From Trichinella spiralis (Eukaryota > Nematoda > Enoplea > Trichinellida > Trichinellidae): 64,000 nucleotides of DNA. Position numbers and translations under genes: made by a program. The notes beneath the pieces were generated by a model. It worked only from the letters and a program-made list of their open reading frames with translations, was not told where the DNA came from and made no database searches. Shown here piece by piece: positions 46,105 through 60,878 of this stretch. The stretch spans positions 13,498,165 through 13,562,164 of the forward strand of contig CM012954.1 of NCBI GenBank assembly GCA_000181795.3. Direction: 5' to 3'. Positions within the stretch are counted from its first letter, which is position 1; every line of letters starts with the position of its first letter.

Positions 46105-48173
46105 GGCGCAAAAAAACAAGATACAGGCGTGTGTGTATATCGACGAAATTCAGTTCTGCTGATGTCTTCTAGTGTTTCGACTGAAAATTTTCATTTCAAC
46201 ATAAAAATGATGCTTATGGTGTAAATATTACAAATATTACACGTCAAGTAATATTTACGTACTGAAACAGTAAAATAATATGGTACATTCACTTGTTTAA
46301 TCAACTGTGATTTTGGTTTACGGTAGTATTGCAGGTAAAATAAATAATTATCAGGCACAATTGTTTTTACCAATTGTTATGAATTTTTTGAGATGGTGTA
46401 AATATTTTTCATTGATGAAATAATTTTATAAATAGAAAATAGTAAATAACTGTTATGATTATAGAAATATTTTTGTTTAAAGTATTAACTTTTTGGAGAT
46501 AAGTTTTAGTATTTATAGTTTTAGATCATTATGTATTTGGAGCTTTTTGACGGTTGAAGTGAAAAAAGATTTTTTTGTTTGAAATTTAATGAAGAAAATT
46601 ATTTTCATTAAATAGGAATTAGGACTTGGGAAGGAAAAATGTGATGTCAGCCAGTCGAATGCGGTCATTGGAAATATCGTTCGTGCATTTTCATGTATTA
46701 TAATATTGTGCTTTCTTTTTCTTCCTCTTCTTCTCAGTGGAAATTAGATCAAACATGGAAAACCATTAAAGCATCATGTTTTTTTTGCATGTAGTTTTTT
46801 TCTTGAAAAAATATTCAACTCGTGCATTGGATCGAGTGGAATTGTCGGCAAATTTCCCTTTCTTTGCAACCCACATTGACTCTTTTTATTTGCAATTTCA
46901 TCATTTGGAACACGTATGCTATTATTGTTGACAATCTTCTCTGCAAACACAAATTTTGACGTGTAATTTGTTAACAATACTCTTTCTCTCTTTCTCTATT
47001 CACTGTGTCAAAATTATTCTCTTTTAAACTATTATCAACTCTACTGTTCCAATTGAATAAAATTCTACGTTCGAATTTTGTATTTTTATCATTGCACATT
47101 TATGATTATCAGTTTATTTTTTCTCTATATTTTTCTCTATCAAATCACTTGTGGTCAAACGTTCACTGTTTTCTAATACAAATGTAGAATTGTCTCTTTG
47201 TACTTGTTGGCATTCTAATTTCAAATAAATTCAATTTGAATTTCTTACTGTAAGTCTGGTTTTCGAGTGTCAACAACCGATTACTACAACTCGCATTATG
47301 GTAATACCTTTTTTCTGCTTTTCGATTATCTGAGTTTGTTGAAACGACAACAACAACAACAACGGAAATTTACTTTCACGTGTTAAATTAACACAATCGT
47401 CTTGTAGTGGTGAAATGATGTCATGTTTATTGCTTGGATATGTGATTTATTTGGGCAACTGGGGCGTTCTCATTTTTCTGGTCATTTGTTTCTTTCCGTT
47501 CGGTTTATTACCAACAACTTCAGATATTGATGAGCTAATAATTATGTAAAAATAATCATTCTTACTGGTGGATTTTTATTTTTGAAAATTATTTGTAGAA
47601 ATAATAAACTGAACAGTGTTTCAGTTCATTGAAAAATGGTAATAGTGAAAAATCATCATTGATGGTATTTGGAAAAATTGAAGAAGAAAAAAAAAGCAAC
47701 AACTTCAATTGAAGTCCATTTGTAAATGTGATTTTTCTCTCTCTCTTTCTGTGTGTGTAAGTATATAAAAAGTAAAAAAAAATATTTTTTTTAAATTTAT
47801 TTGAATGGCAGTTTGGGAAAATTGCATTTTCTAGTGATGAGTTATATTGTGTGACAGTTTTTTGAACTGTGCTACCAGTAGTGCACTTCCGGGAACGGAG
47901 ATTGTGTCCAACTGGCGCCACCTACCGGACGATGGTCCGGTTTACGCACGGGCTTGGCGTCCCAGTTGCCTGCCGGGGGCTTGCATCCTGTTGCTAGTGT
48001 GTTTATTTTTGACTGGGCTGAAACGTCGTCGTCGTCGTTGATTCTCTTCCGGCGTTTCTCTTAATTACCGGTGCCATTTTTGTTTGTCGGCTCGATGGTG
48101 CATCGTCATCATCACGGATATTGATCACAAATCACAAACCAATAGTCATTATTATTAGTTTTTTTTTCCCAAA
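46105..48173. other. Divergent intergenic region, QSOX and Patched-related gene
   Basis: Mostly AT-rich, with a CAA run at 47347-47363. From about 47880 to 48120 the composition shifts to GC-rich, as in the following gene. This is probably its 5' untranslated region or a leader exon. A 64-codon frame (47847-48041) runs through it, opening at TTG rather than ATG and ending in a hydrophobic stretch plus Arg5. It might be part of an upstream exon, but I cannot show that. Confidence 0.45.
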
Positions 48174-50750
48174 ATGATGCTGGACAAAGTGGACGAACAA
48201 TCATCTTCATCGCAGACCGGTGAAAAGTGTCTGGATTATTTGGAACGTTTATTTCAACGTCACGGTGAATTGGTCGGCCGACATCCGGCCGTATTTTTAA
48301 TCGCGCCGTTGTTGGTGGCCGGCATGTTGTCCATCGGCGTGGTCAACGTCCAAATGGCCGACGATATGCGACAATTGTACACGCCGCCGGGTTCCGTTTC
48401 TTTGGACGAATACCGTCAGCACAGCCAGTTTCTCAGCGACGGCAACTATTCGACCAGCGGCGTCTTTTATATCGGCATCGCCAGGCGGGACGGCGGCAAT
48501 TTGTTGCAACTCAATTATGCAAATTTTATCGATCAACTCAACCAGTTCGTCTTGAACAATTTGACGTTCAATTTCGAAGGGAAGCTGTTGTCGTTCAACC
48601 GCGACGTCTGTTCCAAGTCGATCTCCTGCACGAAAAGCAACGAAGTATTTCGGCTGATCGTCGACGCCTACTTCAACCCACGACTCACGAGCAACGCCGA
48701 CGTCAAGTTGACCTATCCGGTCGCTTCTATATTCGGCAATCGGATGTTCTTGGGCGGTCTGTTCGGCGGGGTTCAAACCGACCCCGCCCAAGGGGGCCGA
48801 ATTTCGTCGGTCAGCATGGTTCACCTCATCTACCAGTATCCGACGTTCGAACGGCAGAAGTTGGTCGACTCGTTCGAAAAAGCCGTGCGCGACCACTTGG
48901 CCACACTGGTCCTAGAGGACCCGTGGAACGACAACCTCGAATTCCACACCTACAGCTCGTCGACGCTCAAGGACGAAGTGTCCAGGACAACTTTGTACGC
49001 GTTGCCGTATTTTCCGATCAGCGTCCTGCTGTTGACCGCACTGCTGGTCAGCGTGCTCTGCACCGGCGATTCGACCACATCCAAACCGCTCGAAGGTCTG
49101 GCCGGTCTGGTGAACAGTCTGCTGGCGATAGCGGCCGCGTTCGGCTTGGTCGCCGCCGTCGGCGTCCCCTACAACAGCACCGTCACGGTGGTGCCGTTCA
49201 TCACGTTGGCGTTGGCCGTCGACGACACTTTCATCCTGCTCGCCGCCTGGCACCAGACCGACCGTCGTCTCGGGCCGGCCAGCCGTCTGGGTTTGTGTCT
49301 CAAAGAAGCCGGACCGGCGATCACGGTCACCGTCTCGACGGACGTGTTTTCCTTTTTGATCGGCGTGTTCTCTTCGACGCCGGCGGTATCGTCGTTTTGC
49401 ATCTACACCGTGGCGGCGATCTTGTTCGACTACATTTTCCAGTTGACGTTCTTTTGCGCAGTTGCCGCCTACGGTGGACGTCGTGAAGCCAACTCTCGGC
49501 ATTGTTTGTTCTACTGGAAGACGGTGGACAAGCGAACCACCACGACCACCACCACAACCACTGCCCCTGCTCGAGTCAATCCTGTTCAACGTATTTTGAG
49601 CAAACTTTATGCACAATTTTGGCGATGGCCCGCAAGTCGACTTTTCGTACTGGTCATCTACGCTGTCTATTTGGTGGTCAGCTTGTACGGCGCGTCGACC
49701 ATTCGGGTGAATTTGACTCCCGAAAATTTGCTCGTGACCAATTCACCGCTCAAACGTTACATCTGGCTGGCCGAACAGTACATCTATCCGCAAGGATTTT
49801 CGGCCGACGTCTACATTTTGAACGCCCCCGACATGCGCAACCGAACCCAACTGCAACGGGTCCAGCAGTTTGTCGACGAACTCGAACACAGTCGATTTGC
49901 CGTCGGCCACGATTCGACTTCTTTTTGGTTGGAGCCGTTCCAACGGTACATGCAACACCTCGGCGCTGACGACGACGAATTCTACGACTATTTGAGCGAC
50001 TTTGTCCACTTGTCCAGCAACGAACGTTGGACCAGACATTTGAGGTTCGACCAGCGACCCGGACGTCGACACTTGTTGACCCAGTTTTCGTTCACCACCG
50101 GCTTCAAAATCACCGACTGGGTCAGTCGGTCGGACATGGTGGTCCAGTGGCGCCAACTTTGCGATCGCTACGCCGATCTCAAGCCGGTCGTCTACGACGA
50201 GTACAATTTCATCGCCGACCAAGTGGTCTCGTTGAAAACTACCACTCTCCAAGAAGTGGGTGTGGCGTTCTGTTGCATGGGTCTCGTCTGCGCGCTGTTC
50301 ATCCGCCAACGCGACGTCCTCTTCTGGGTCTTGTGGAGCTTGTTCAGCATGGATTTGGGCGTCATCGGCCTGCTGGCACTCTGGAACTTGGACATGGACC
50401 CGACGTTGGTCGTCTCGGTACTGATGAGCATCGGCTTGACGGTCGACTTCACCATCCACATGGCCTACCACTACCATCGTCACCACGAACAGTGCTGGAT
50501 GAAGCGCATGTTGGCGTTGTTCGACGTGGCCGGCTGGCCGTTGATCGAAGGCGGCCTGTGCACTTTGTTGGCCATGTTGTCGTTGGTGTTCGTCTCGTCC
50601 CACGTGGCGTCGGTTTTTTTGCGAACCGTCCTGCTGGTGGTCATTTTGGGTCTTTTTCACTCGTTGATCGTTTTGCCGGCCTTGTTCACGCTGACCCACT
50701 GGCCGGAGAAACTGTCCACTGTATCCTCGCTTGTAAGTAGTAAATTTTAA
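48174..50750 (+). CDS. Patched-related (PTR) RND-family membrane protein
   Basis: One uninterrupted frame of 858 residues. It has the RND/Patched plan: TM1 near residue 43-60, a large first extracellular loop with N-glycosylation sites (NYS, NLT), then a sterol-sensing block of five helices (about 275-440), a second TM7-like helix near 490, a second loop, and five final helices (from about 690). TM4 carries AVDDTFILL and TM10 carries GLTVDFTIHMAYHY, the paired acidic motifs used for cation coupling in this family. In nematodes PTR proteins act in moulting, cuticle traffic and osmoregulation, probably by moving lipid or sterol; the role here is inferred. The gene has no introns, unlike most neighbours, and is strikingly GC-rich with codons such as GTC, GAC, CTG and TTG. 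The frame ends just after a perfect donor-like GTAAGTAG (50732-50739), so an alternative 3' exon is possible. Confidence 0.92.
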   Translation: MMLDKVDEQSSSSQTGEKCLDYLERLFQRHGELVGRHPAVFLIAPLLVAGMLSIGVVNVQMADDMRQLYTPPGSVSLDEYRQHSQFLSDGNYSTSGVFYIGIARRDGGNLLQLNYANFIDQLNQFVLNNLTFNFEGKLLSFNRDVCSKSISCTKSNEVFRLIVDAYFNPRLTSNADVKLTYPVASIFGNRMFLGGLFGGVQTDPAQGGRISSVSMVHLIYQYPTFERQKLVDSFEKAVRDHLATLVLEDPWNDNLEFHTYSSSTLKDEVSRTTLYALPYFPISVLLLTALLVSVLCTGDSTTSKPLEGLAGLVNSLLAIAAAFGLVAAVGVPYNSTVTVVPFITLALAVDDTFILLAAWHQTDRRLGPASRLGLCLKEAGPAITVTVSTDVFSFLIGVFSSTPAVSSFCIYTVAAILFDYIFQLTFFCAVAAYGGRREANSRHCLFYWKTVDKRTTTTTTTTTAPARVNPVQRILSKLYAQFWRWPASRLFVLVIYAVYLVVSLYGASTIRVNLTPENLLVTNSPLKRYIWLAEQYIYPQGFSADVYILNAPDMRNRTQLQRVQQFVDELEHSRFAVGHDSTSFWLEPFQRYMQHLGADDDEFYDYLSDFVHLSSNERWTRHLRFDQRPGRRHLLTQFSFTTGFKITDWVSRSDMVVQWRQLCDRYADLKPVVYDEYNFIADQVVSLKTTTLQEVGVAFCCMGLVCALFIRQRDVLFWVLWSLFSMDLGVIGLLALWNLDMDPTLVVSVLMSIGLTVDFTIHMAYHYHRHHEQCWMKRMLALFDVAGWPLIEGGLCTLLAMLSLVFVSSHVASVFLRTVLLVVILGLFHSLIVLPALFTLTHWPEKLSTVSSLVSSKF

Positions 50751-52893
50751 TCTTGTGCTGGGCTGTTGTTGCTGTTGCTGTTATTTCTAATCAACGAAAC
50801 CCAAATTCAAAAACATCCCTCTCCTCGGATCTCTCATTGTTTGCCGTTATTATTCAAATTTTTCAATTTTACTCAATTTTTACTGGATTTATTCTTTAGC
50901 AGTTGTATCATGTGTGTGTATGGGGTTCGGTGAATCATTCTTTTTTTTCTCACTGATCAAAAGAATAATTAATTATTCATCATCATCACTTCTTTTTATT
51001 TTTGTCACTTTTTTTAGCGTGTATTTTGTATATTGTTAATAAATGAACATTTCATTGTTCCATTCAGCTGTATAACATCTCGCAATCATAACCGTAAAGA
51101 ACTTGATTGGAAAATATTTTCATTTACAGTGAGTGGCATGGTTTATTTCATTTCAATTCAGTTCACTCACTGACATGTTTTCTGATTTAAAAGAGCGTAT
51201 CGAGCGATGAATGAATTGAAAAATTCGACAAATTACTACTGTTTCACTCTTCTCTACTAAACTATTTATTTATTTATTTATTTATTCATCAGCAAAACAA
51301 AATCGTTACCAAATGGTACAAATTCAAATACGAAATGAAACTATAAGCAACAACATTTAAACATCTGAATAGGAATTTTTTGTTCTGATTGTTCATTTAT
51401 TGATTATTGATTTACTGAAGAAAAACGACACCATCGACACGCATTTGATAAACATCCGGAATTTGATTTTCTTTAATTTGTTTTTTATTTTTACTTTGAA
51501 CAACCAAATAATCGATGAACCTAAATAACTTTTTCTTGGATACTGTAATATTGGGGTCAGTTTCAATTTTTTTTTCATTTTATTCAATTCTGCTGATTAC
51601 TGGAAGCAATTGGACAATTATTTATTCGTAAGCAAAGTTTTTCGTATCAATCAGGAAAATCAAATTACGTGTCTTTTTACAAAAATAGACCTGAACAGCT
51701 GCTTGATAACGACTGCGTCATAGGATGGGTTTGTTAGTTGTTCAAAATTCGTACCAACCAAATCAATGAATGACAAAAATGACAAGATTGTTGTAGTGAT
51801 AATTTTGAAATTTTTCTTCATTTAATTCAAATTCAACAACTTCTTTCTTAATTGTGTATTACTAAATTTCGAAATTGATTTCATAATAACTTTTCCCCTG
51901 TCTTTTCGAATAATTTGTTCTGTTCTATGTATTCTTGAAATATTTGAAATTATTATCATCAATTAAGTGAACAATTTCCATTGCAATTAATTTGTAAAAT
52001 TCCCCCAACATGCAATCTTCAGCATAAACTGTGTTAGCATCGCTTGAATTGTTATGTTGAAATTGATGAACTAGTTTTGTTGATCAGAAAGATTCAATTG
52101 ATGAAAAAGTTTCTTTTTTTTTGATATTTCATTCACCATCATTATTGGAAAATAGATATTTTGTTCTTGTGATTTTCAGAACAGTTTTTATGTAAAGTAA
52201 AATTTGAAAAACATTTAAAATAAGAGCAGTAATTTTCTTACTGTAAAAGTTGTATATAAAAAGTGTTTTTTTCTATTTTCTCAGTTGCAAAATGATAAAT
52301 GATGTTCTACCTTTTGTAAAAGGTGTTTTATATTCCATTTTGCTTGAATTTAACGTTGAAACAAGAATAGAAATTGAACGACGTGTTTCGTTTCTTTTTT
52401 TCATTTATAATTTATAATGGAAAAGTGGAGCAGAATAATGGAATGAAATAATATTTGAAAATGAATTATTATTTTAATAATTACAAAAGTAAGGAACTTT
52501 TCTTGTAAATGGAATGTTTGCCGGTGCACGTCAATTCAGCACGTAATTTTTGAACGTGTGGAATCATTTGGACTCGACTGACATGGTGACGGAAGTGACG
52601 CAGTTGTGGCAAAACGTTCAATCCACCACCAAACTAACTTTATTGAATGGACAGCAGACCCAGAAAACGTGCTCATTTGGCACTTAACATATTCGAAAGT
52701 GGAATTGTAAAAATGGAAATTGATTTAATAAAATGATCTATTTTATTAATAGTTTAATTTGAAAAAAAATTTTTTTTTTAATTTCCATTTAAGCATTCTG
52801 TTTCCAAACACCCGTGCCATGTACGTGTTTTGTTATCGAAAATGTTAAATTGATTGATGAAATTTCAAAAGTTCAATTACAACTAACGTTCCC
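50751..52893. other. Intergenic region
   Basis: AT-rich, with TTTA repeats at 51263-51287. I support no gene, but a compact GC-richer island at about 52510-52690 resembles coding or regulatory DNA (see findings). An AATAAA lies near 52728 on the plus strand. The promoter of the following coiled-coil gene should be at the right end. Confidence 0.45.
51263..51287. repeat. TTTA microsatellite
   Basis: Six units of the tetranucleotide TTTA/TATT in intergenic DNA. Confidence 0.85.
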
Positions 52894-55121
52894 ATGGTAA
52901 CGGTCGTAAACAGTCGATTCGACTGCAAACTCGCCGACAGTGTTGAACTCGAATTGAACAAATTTGCATATTTTCCGTCGATGCAAGCAAATAAACGAGG
53001 TATTTATTGGTGGACGTTTGTTTGAAAAATGAAATTTGATTTATTTTTTTTTAAATAAGTTGTAATTTCAATTTTCCATTTCAGTCACATCTGGTCAAAA
53101 ACGACAATACAAACAACAACAACAACAACAAAAGCGCCAAAGTCCACGCCTGAGCAACACTGTTCAATCGAAGTAAAAAAAATATCAATCCTCTTTTTCA
53201 ATATACGGTCTGTTACTGTATTTGTTTGTAGAAATGAACTTGTCGAAACTCATTATATACAAACTTTGGAACAAGAAGTCGATTTCTTGGAATTGGAAAA
53301 TTCTTTGTTGTTGAGTTTACAATCAATTATTGTTCAATTTCTTGTGTTGTTTGTTGTTCATAATTGGAAAATATGATTTAGAAAATCTGAATTGGAAAAA
53401 GATCCAACCGGATGTGATGTGAAGAAAGAAAAGACAAGAAAATGTCAGGTATTGAAATCATGTATTTGTCTGTATGTAATTTGTAAAATGTTGATTATTT
53501 TATAAATTTATTCAGGTGAATGTGAAATCCGGTGAAGCCAATGTTGAAGCACTGCTTGATGAAAACGAACAGCTCAAAAAGCAACTCGCCCATGTTACAG
53601 GTAAAAATTGTTCAACGATTTGATGAATTAATCATGAGCAACAAATTCTATGATTTGTATTTTCTGTTCACATTATAGTTTTTTTATTTCATCATTTTTA
53701 AAGAACTAGGCCAAACTTACAAGCGCAATTTGAGCGAAGAAGTGGTCGAGTTGCGCAAAAAGCTCGACGATACTGTACCGGATATTTCTTGTCGTGAAGC
53801 AGAATTGGCACAACTGAGGATCGAAGTCGAAGAAGGAAAGCAAAAATTAGCTCAAGCTACTCGCATGGTGGCGTTTTTCAAAGCTCAAGTATACATATTA
53901 TTTTATTTATTGTTTTTTTTTTTTCAAATTTTGTTGTTTTTTCTTTTCCTGAAATTTTTTAAAGTGCAAATCTGACAGTCAAAATGGTAACGTGATGTTG
54001 TGTCGAAAGCATGGGGACAAGCAAGCTCAGGTGGAAAAGTTGACGAACGAGCTGAAATTGTTGGAATGTCGAATGCGTGAATTGAACGAACGTTATCAGC
54101 AAAGTCAGGACGAAAAGTTGGCCATGAAAAAGCAGCTTAGACAAGCCGAACTGCAAGCTAAAAAGGATCGACTGATTGCCGAGAAGGTGATTGAAGAGAA
54201 TGAAAATTTGATTCAAGAAAATTCACAACTCCAAGTCACCGTATCTAAAATGCTTTTACAAACCGATACGGTAATTTGAAGTCATATATATTATATGGTG
54301 ATTTATTTATTTATTTGTTTATTTGTTTGTTTGTTTTTATTAGAATTTCCCAATTGTTGGAGATGAAAAGTGTCAATCCGAGTTGGTTCAGATTAAAGAA
54401 AATGAGCAGCTTTTGCGTGCAGAATTGATTAGCCGTGAAAATGCTCTACACGATGCTCACGTGGAACAGCGGCGTTTATGCTGTCAGGTTTGGTTGCAAA
54501 GAAAAATAAACCATTTCATTTGCATAGTGAATGAAAAAAAAATTCCTTTTTCCATTTTCATCATCGTTGAAGATTGAAGATTTGGAATCAACCCAACGAA
54601 CGTTGAAACAATCCCAAGGGAAGCTTTACGACCAGATCGAATCTTTGCAGTCGGCTAGTCGAGTGTTGAGCGATGAGAACAAGCAGCTTCGTCAAGAGAT
54701 ACTTGGTCTTGAAACAAGCATCGAAACCCATCTCGCCAACGTAGGGAAATTTTCGTTTCAATATTTGTGATAACTTTTTAAAATAATAATAATAATAATT
54801 TCATTTCCAATATTTGACAGATTCAACAGCAAGGTGAAGAAATTAAAACGCTGAGAAATCGTCTCAGTGCATACGAGCAGCAGAAGAAAATCATTTCTGC
54901 AAAACTTCGCAATGCTCAACAAGAGCACCGAGAAAAGTGGGCGGTGGCCAATTTTTTCTATTTTTCTCAAATCATCTTTCCAACACACAGTCTGTTTTAG
55001 ATTTTTACAACTGAATCAACTTGCCACGGAATTTCGACAAATTTCTCAAAGCCTTTACAACGACACTTCACCGGCACGTTACTTGGCTGAATGTGAGGAC
55101 AGTAATTCGAAAAAGGAGTAA
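52894..55121 (+). CDS. Long coiled-coil protein of unknown family
   Basis: Eleven exons: 52894-52999, 53085-53172, 53232-53309, 53382-53448, 53516-53600, 53704-53888, 53965-54270, 54344-54487, 54573-54740, 54821-54936 and 55001-55121, 487 residues. The sum is divisible by three. The end of exon 3 is ambiguous by 3 nt because of a TTG repeat (53306 or 53309). The first 65 residues are basic and include a Gln run (KQQQQQQK), followed by THYIQTLEQEVDFLELENSLL. From there to the C-terminus nearly everything is heptad-like, rich in Glu, Gln, Lys and Leu. There is no signal peptide, membrane segment or catalytic motif. A role in cilia, centrosome or cytoskeleton is common for such proteins, but nothing here proves it. 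Some donors (GTTTGG after 54487, GTAGGG after 54740) are weak. Confidence 0.78.
54301..54338. repeat. TTTA/TTTG tetranucleotide repeat
   Basis: Runs of ATTT turning into GTTT inside intron 7 of the coiled-coil gene, directly before its acceptor. Confidence 0.85.
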
Positions 55122-56382
55122 TTCTTGAATAAAATTTCGATTTATTAATTATAATAAACTGAACAATTGAAGTGTTTTTTTTTCAAACTATTGAACCGAA
55201 TCTGTAATGAACAGATTTATATAAGTATACTTTTTTTTTTGGTTTTTCACCTGAGCATTCACAGTTGATTGAACAACGTTTTAATACTGCCGTGATTGCC
55301 GTTCTCTTCTTCATTTCTACTATTATATTTATTACACATGCCAAACTATTTGAACGCTCCAATTGTCGCTTTGTGCCGATTGCACTGATTGCATTTTTGA
55401 AAGTCATCAAATAATCTGTCCAGCGGAACACCCCCAATTTGATAAAAATCTTCGCCAATTACATGCAACAACAACAACTCTGTCCGTCTTCTACACATTT
55501 GAAGTGAGTCGCACACACCTTGCGTTTATTATTCTTTGTTTGGAATCAGTTGTACAGTTTGATATTGAAATGTGATAATCAAGATTTTAACAATTAATTA
55601 ATTGACTAATTAATGCATTAAGACAATTTTCTTTCTTTTTCAAATCTCGTCTTGTTCAAATTATACTTCAACAATGATGTAATTTAATTCTTACTGTTGG
55701 TGAATTTGACATTCAAGATTTAATCTTTTTTTAATTTTTTTGCTATGATTTTGTGATTTGGAATTTATACGTTAAAAAATTGAATTTTATTTTCTAATGT
55801 ACATAGTATAAACAAAAACATAATTATTTTTGCATATAATATAAAATAAAGGAGTTTTACTTAAAATAAATTATTGATTCTTCAATAAGAAATTTCGCTG
55901 GAAAGGTAAACATTTTGTTCACGTAGATAAGAACAATTTTGCATATTGCACTGATGCGGTGGTTTCTAATTATACATTTACCAAAATCATTTGACTGAAG
56001 TTACTTTCCCGTTTCCCGTCTACTAATTACTACCGCACATTACCTACTATATACTAACTAAACAGACGGCGAATTTTCAGTTGATCCAAGTTTTTTTTCT
56101 TCACACAACAACTTTCAGGTAATACAATTTATTAATTATGTTGTTTATTATTTGTCTGACTCTATCAATTTGTCAACAATTTTCTGAAATGAGCTTCTCG
56201 ATCAATCAATTCATGTTTATTCACTTTTTCTTCATATTCATTCAATCACACGTTAAAATGGAAATATTCAAAAATATGCAAGTAATTATTCCAATTTACA
56301 AACAGTTTAAAAACATTTCATTAATATGCAAATGTCTGACAGTAATGGAATAGAGCAAAAAATTAAATAATTTTACGTTGGG
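55122..56382. other. Convergent intergenic region, coiled-coil gene and MCM3
   Basis: About 1.3 kb. A polyadenylation signal AATAAA at 55128-55133 lies only 7 nt after the coiled-coil stop. Frames at 55183-55458 (minus) and 55363-55575 (plus) overlap, start at non-ATG codons and show no family motif. I do not support a gene here. Confidence 0.5.
55128..55133 (+). terminator. Polyadenylation signal of the coiled-coil gene
   Basis: AATAAA starts 7 nt after the stop codon, which implies an unusually short 3' untranslated region. A further AATAAA-like site (ATAATAAACTG) occurs near 55152. Confidence 0.5.
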
Positions 56383-60064
<3,682 letters not shown>

Positions 60065-60878
60065 TTCTGAACAAAAACTCACTCCTCCACTTACAATAAG
60101 CTCATGAACTATTTTCCCACCTCCAACCGTACCATAATGAAAAGTAAGTGTAAATGTAAAACTAATTCAATTGTACTTTATTGCTTATTTGAACATTTCT
60201 TTTTCAAATTTTATGTTTTCACTAGTTATTATTCATTTCTATTCACACATTTGGTTTTTATCATTTGTTTATTCGAATTTTTTGATGACAAAGAATATTT
60301 TAATGGTTTTTTTATTTGGTTTCTTTTTCTTATTGATTTATTTTGGTTCAATCAGTTGGCTATTTCTAGATTTAAATGACAATTTCTTCATGCTTAAAAG
60401 AACAAGAGGATTTTGTCGTGTCGATCAAATTGAAGTTGTTATTCTGAAAATAAAGTTTCACCAAAATTGACAACACAGCTTTGCTGAAAAAAATCACAAG
60501 AACAAATTCGTGAAAGGCGAGAAAAATAGACAAAATACTGAAACTTGCGATAGAGATAGCATGCAGAACGGCATTTCAAATTCTGGCCAATCAGAACGTT
60601 ACAACCAACACCAATCGGAGACTTGTAACGCAAGTTGAGAATTTTTATTTATATTTCACATAATTGAAAGATTGTATTTAAATAATTGCAAAAAAAATTT
60701 TATTTATTATTTTTTAATTTTATTCATGCAAAAATATTAAAATTATTCACTTCTCTATATAGAAAATTGCATATTTAAAATTTTTATTAAAATAATACTT
60801 AAGTTCAGATTTGTACAGTAATCTTATTTGTGAGAATTTTATTTGGAAGTTCGGCGTATGTAGGCAGTTTTTCAAAAA
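60065..60878. promoter_or_regulatory. Shared MCM3/CDC73 divergent promoter region
   Basis: 814 bp between divergent start codons. Two CCAAT boxes 24 bp apart (60587-60591 and 60611-60615) sit in a less AT-rich patch, and a GGCGAGAAA element near 60516-60524 resembles an imperfect E2F site. These are the kinds of sites found in cell-cycle gene promoters and could serve both genes. The frames at 60104-60379 and 60171-60470 are hydrophobic, Phe-rich and not convincing. Confidence 0.45.

Noticed and set aside
48297-50699. Long antisense open frames across the Patched-related gene (48297-48896, 48912-49616, 49743-50699)
   Set aside because: They are mirror frames produced by the GC-rich codon pattern of the sense gene. 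Their composition (Gln, Arg, His, Asp) is artificial and they carry no motif.
55183-55575. Overlapping frames on both strands after the coiled-coil gene
   Set aside because: Both open at non-ATG codons and contradict each other. No conserved motif was seen.
60104-60470. Hydrophobic Phe-rich frames in the MCM3/CDC73 promoter
   Set aside because: T-rich DNA yields Phe/Leu-rich frames by chance. The position between divergent starts fits a promoter.
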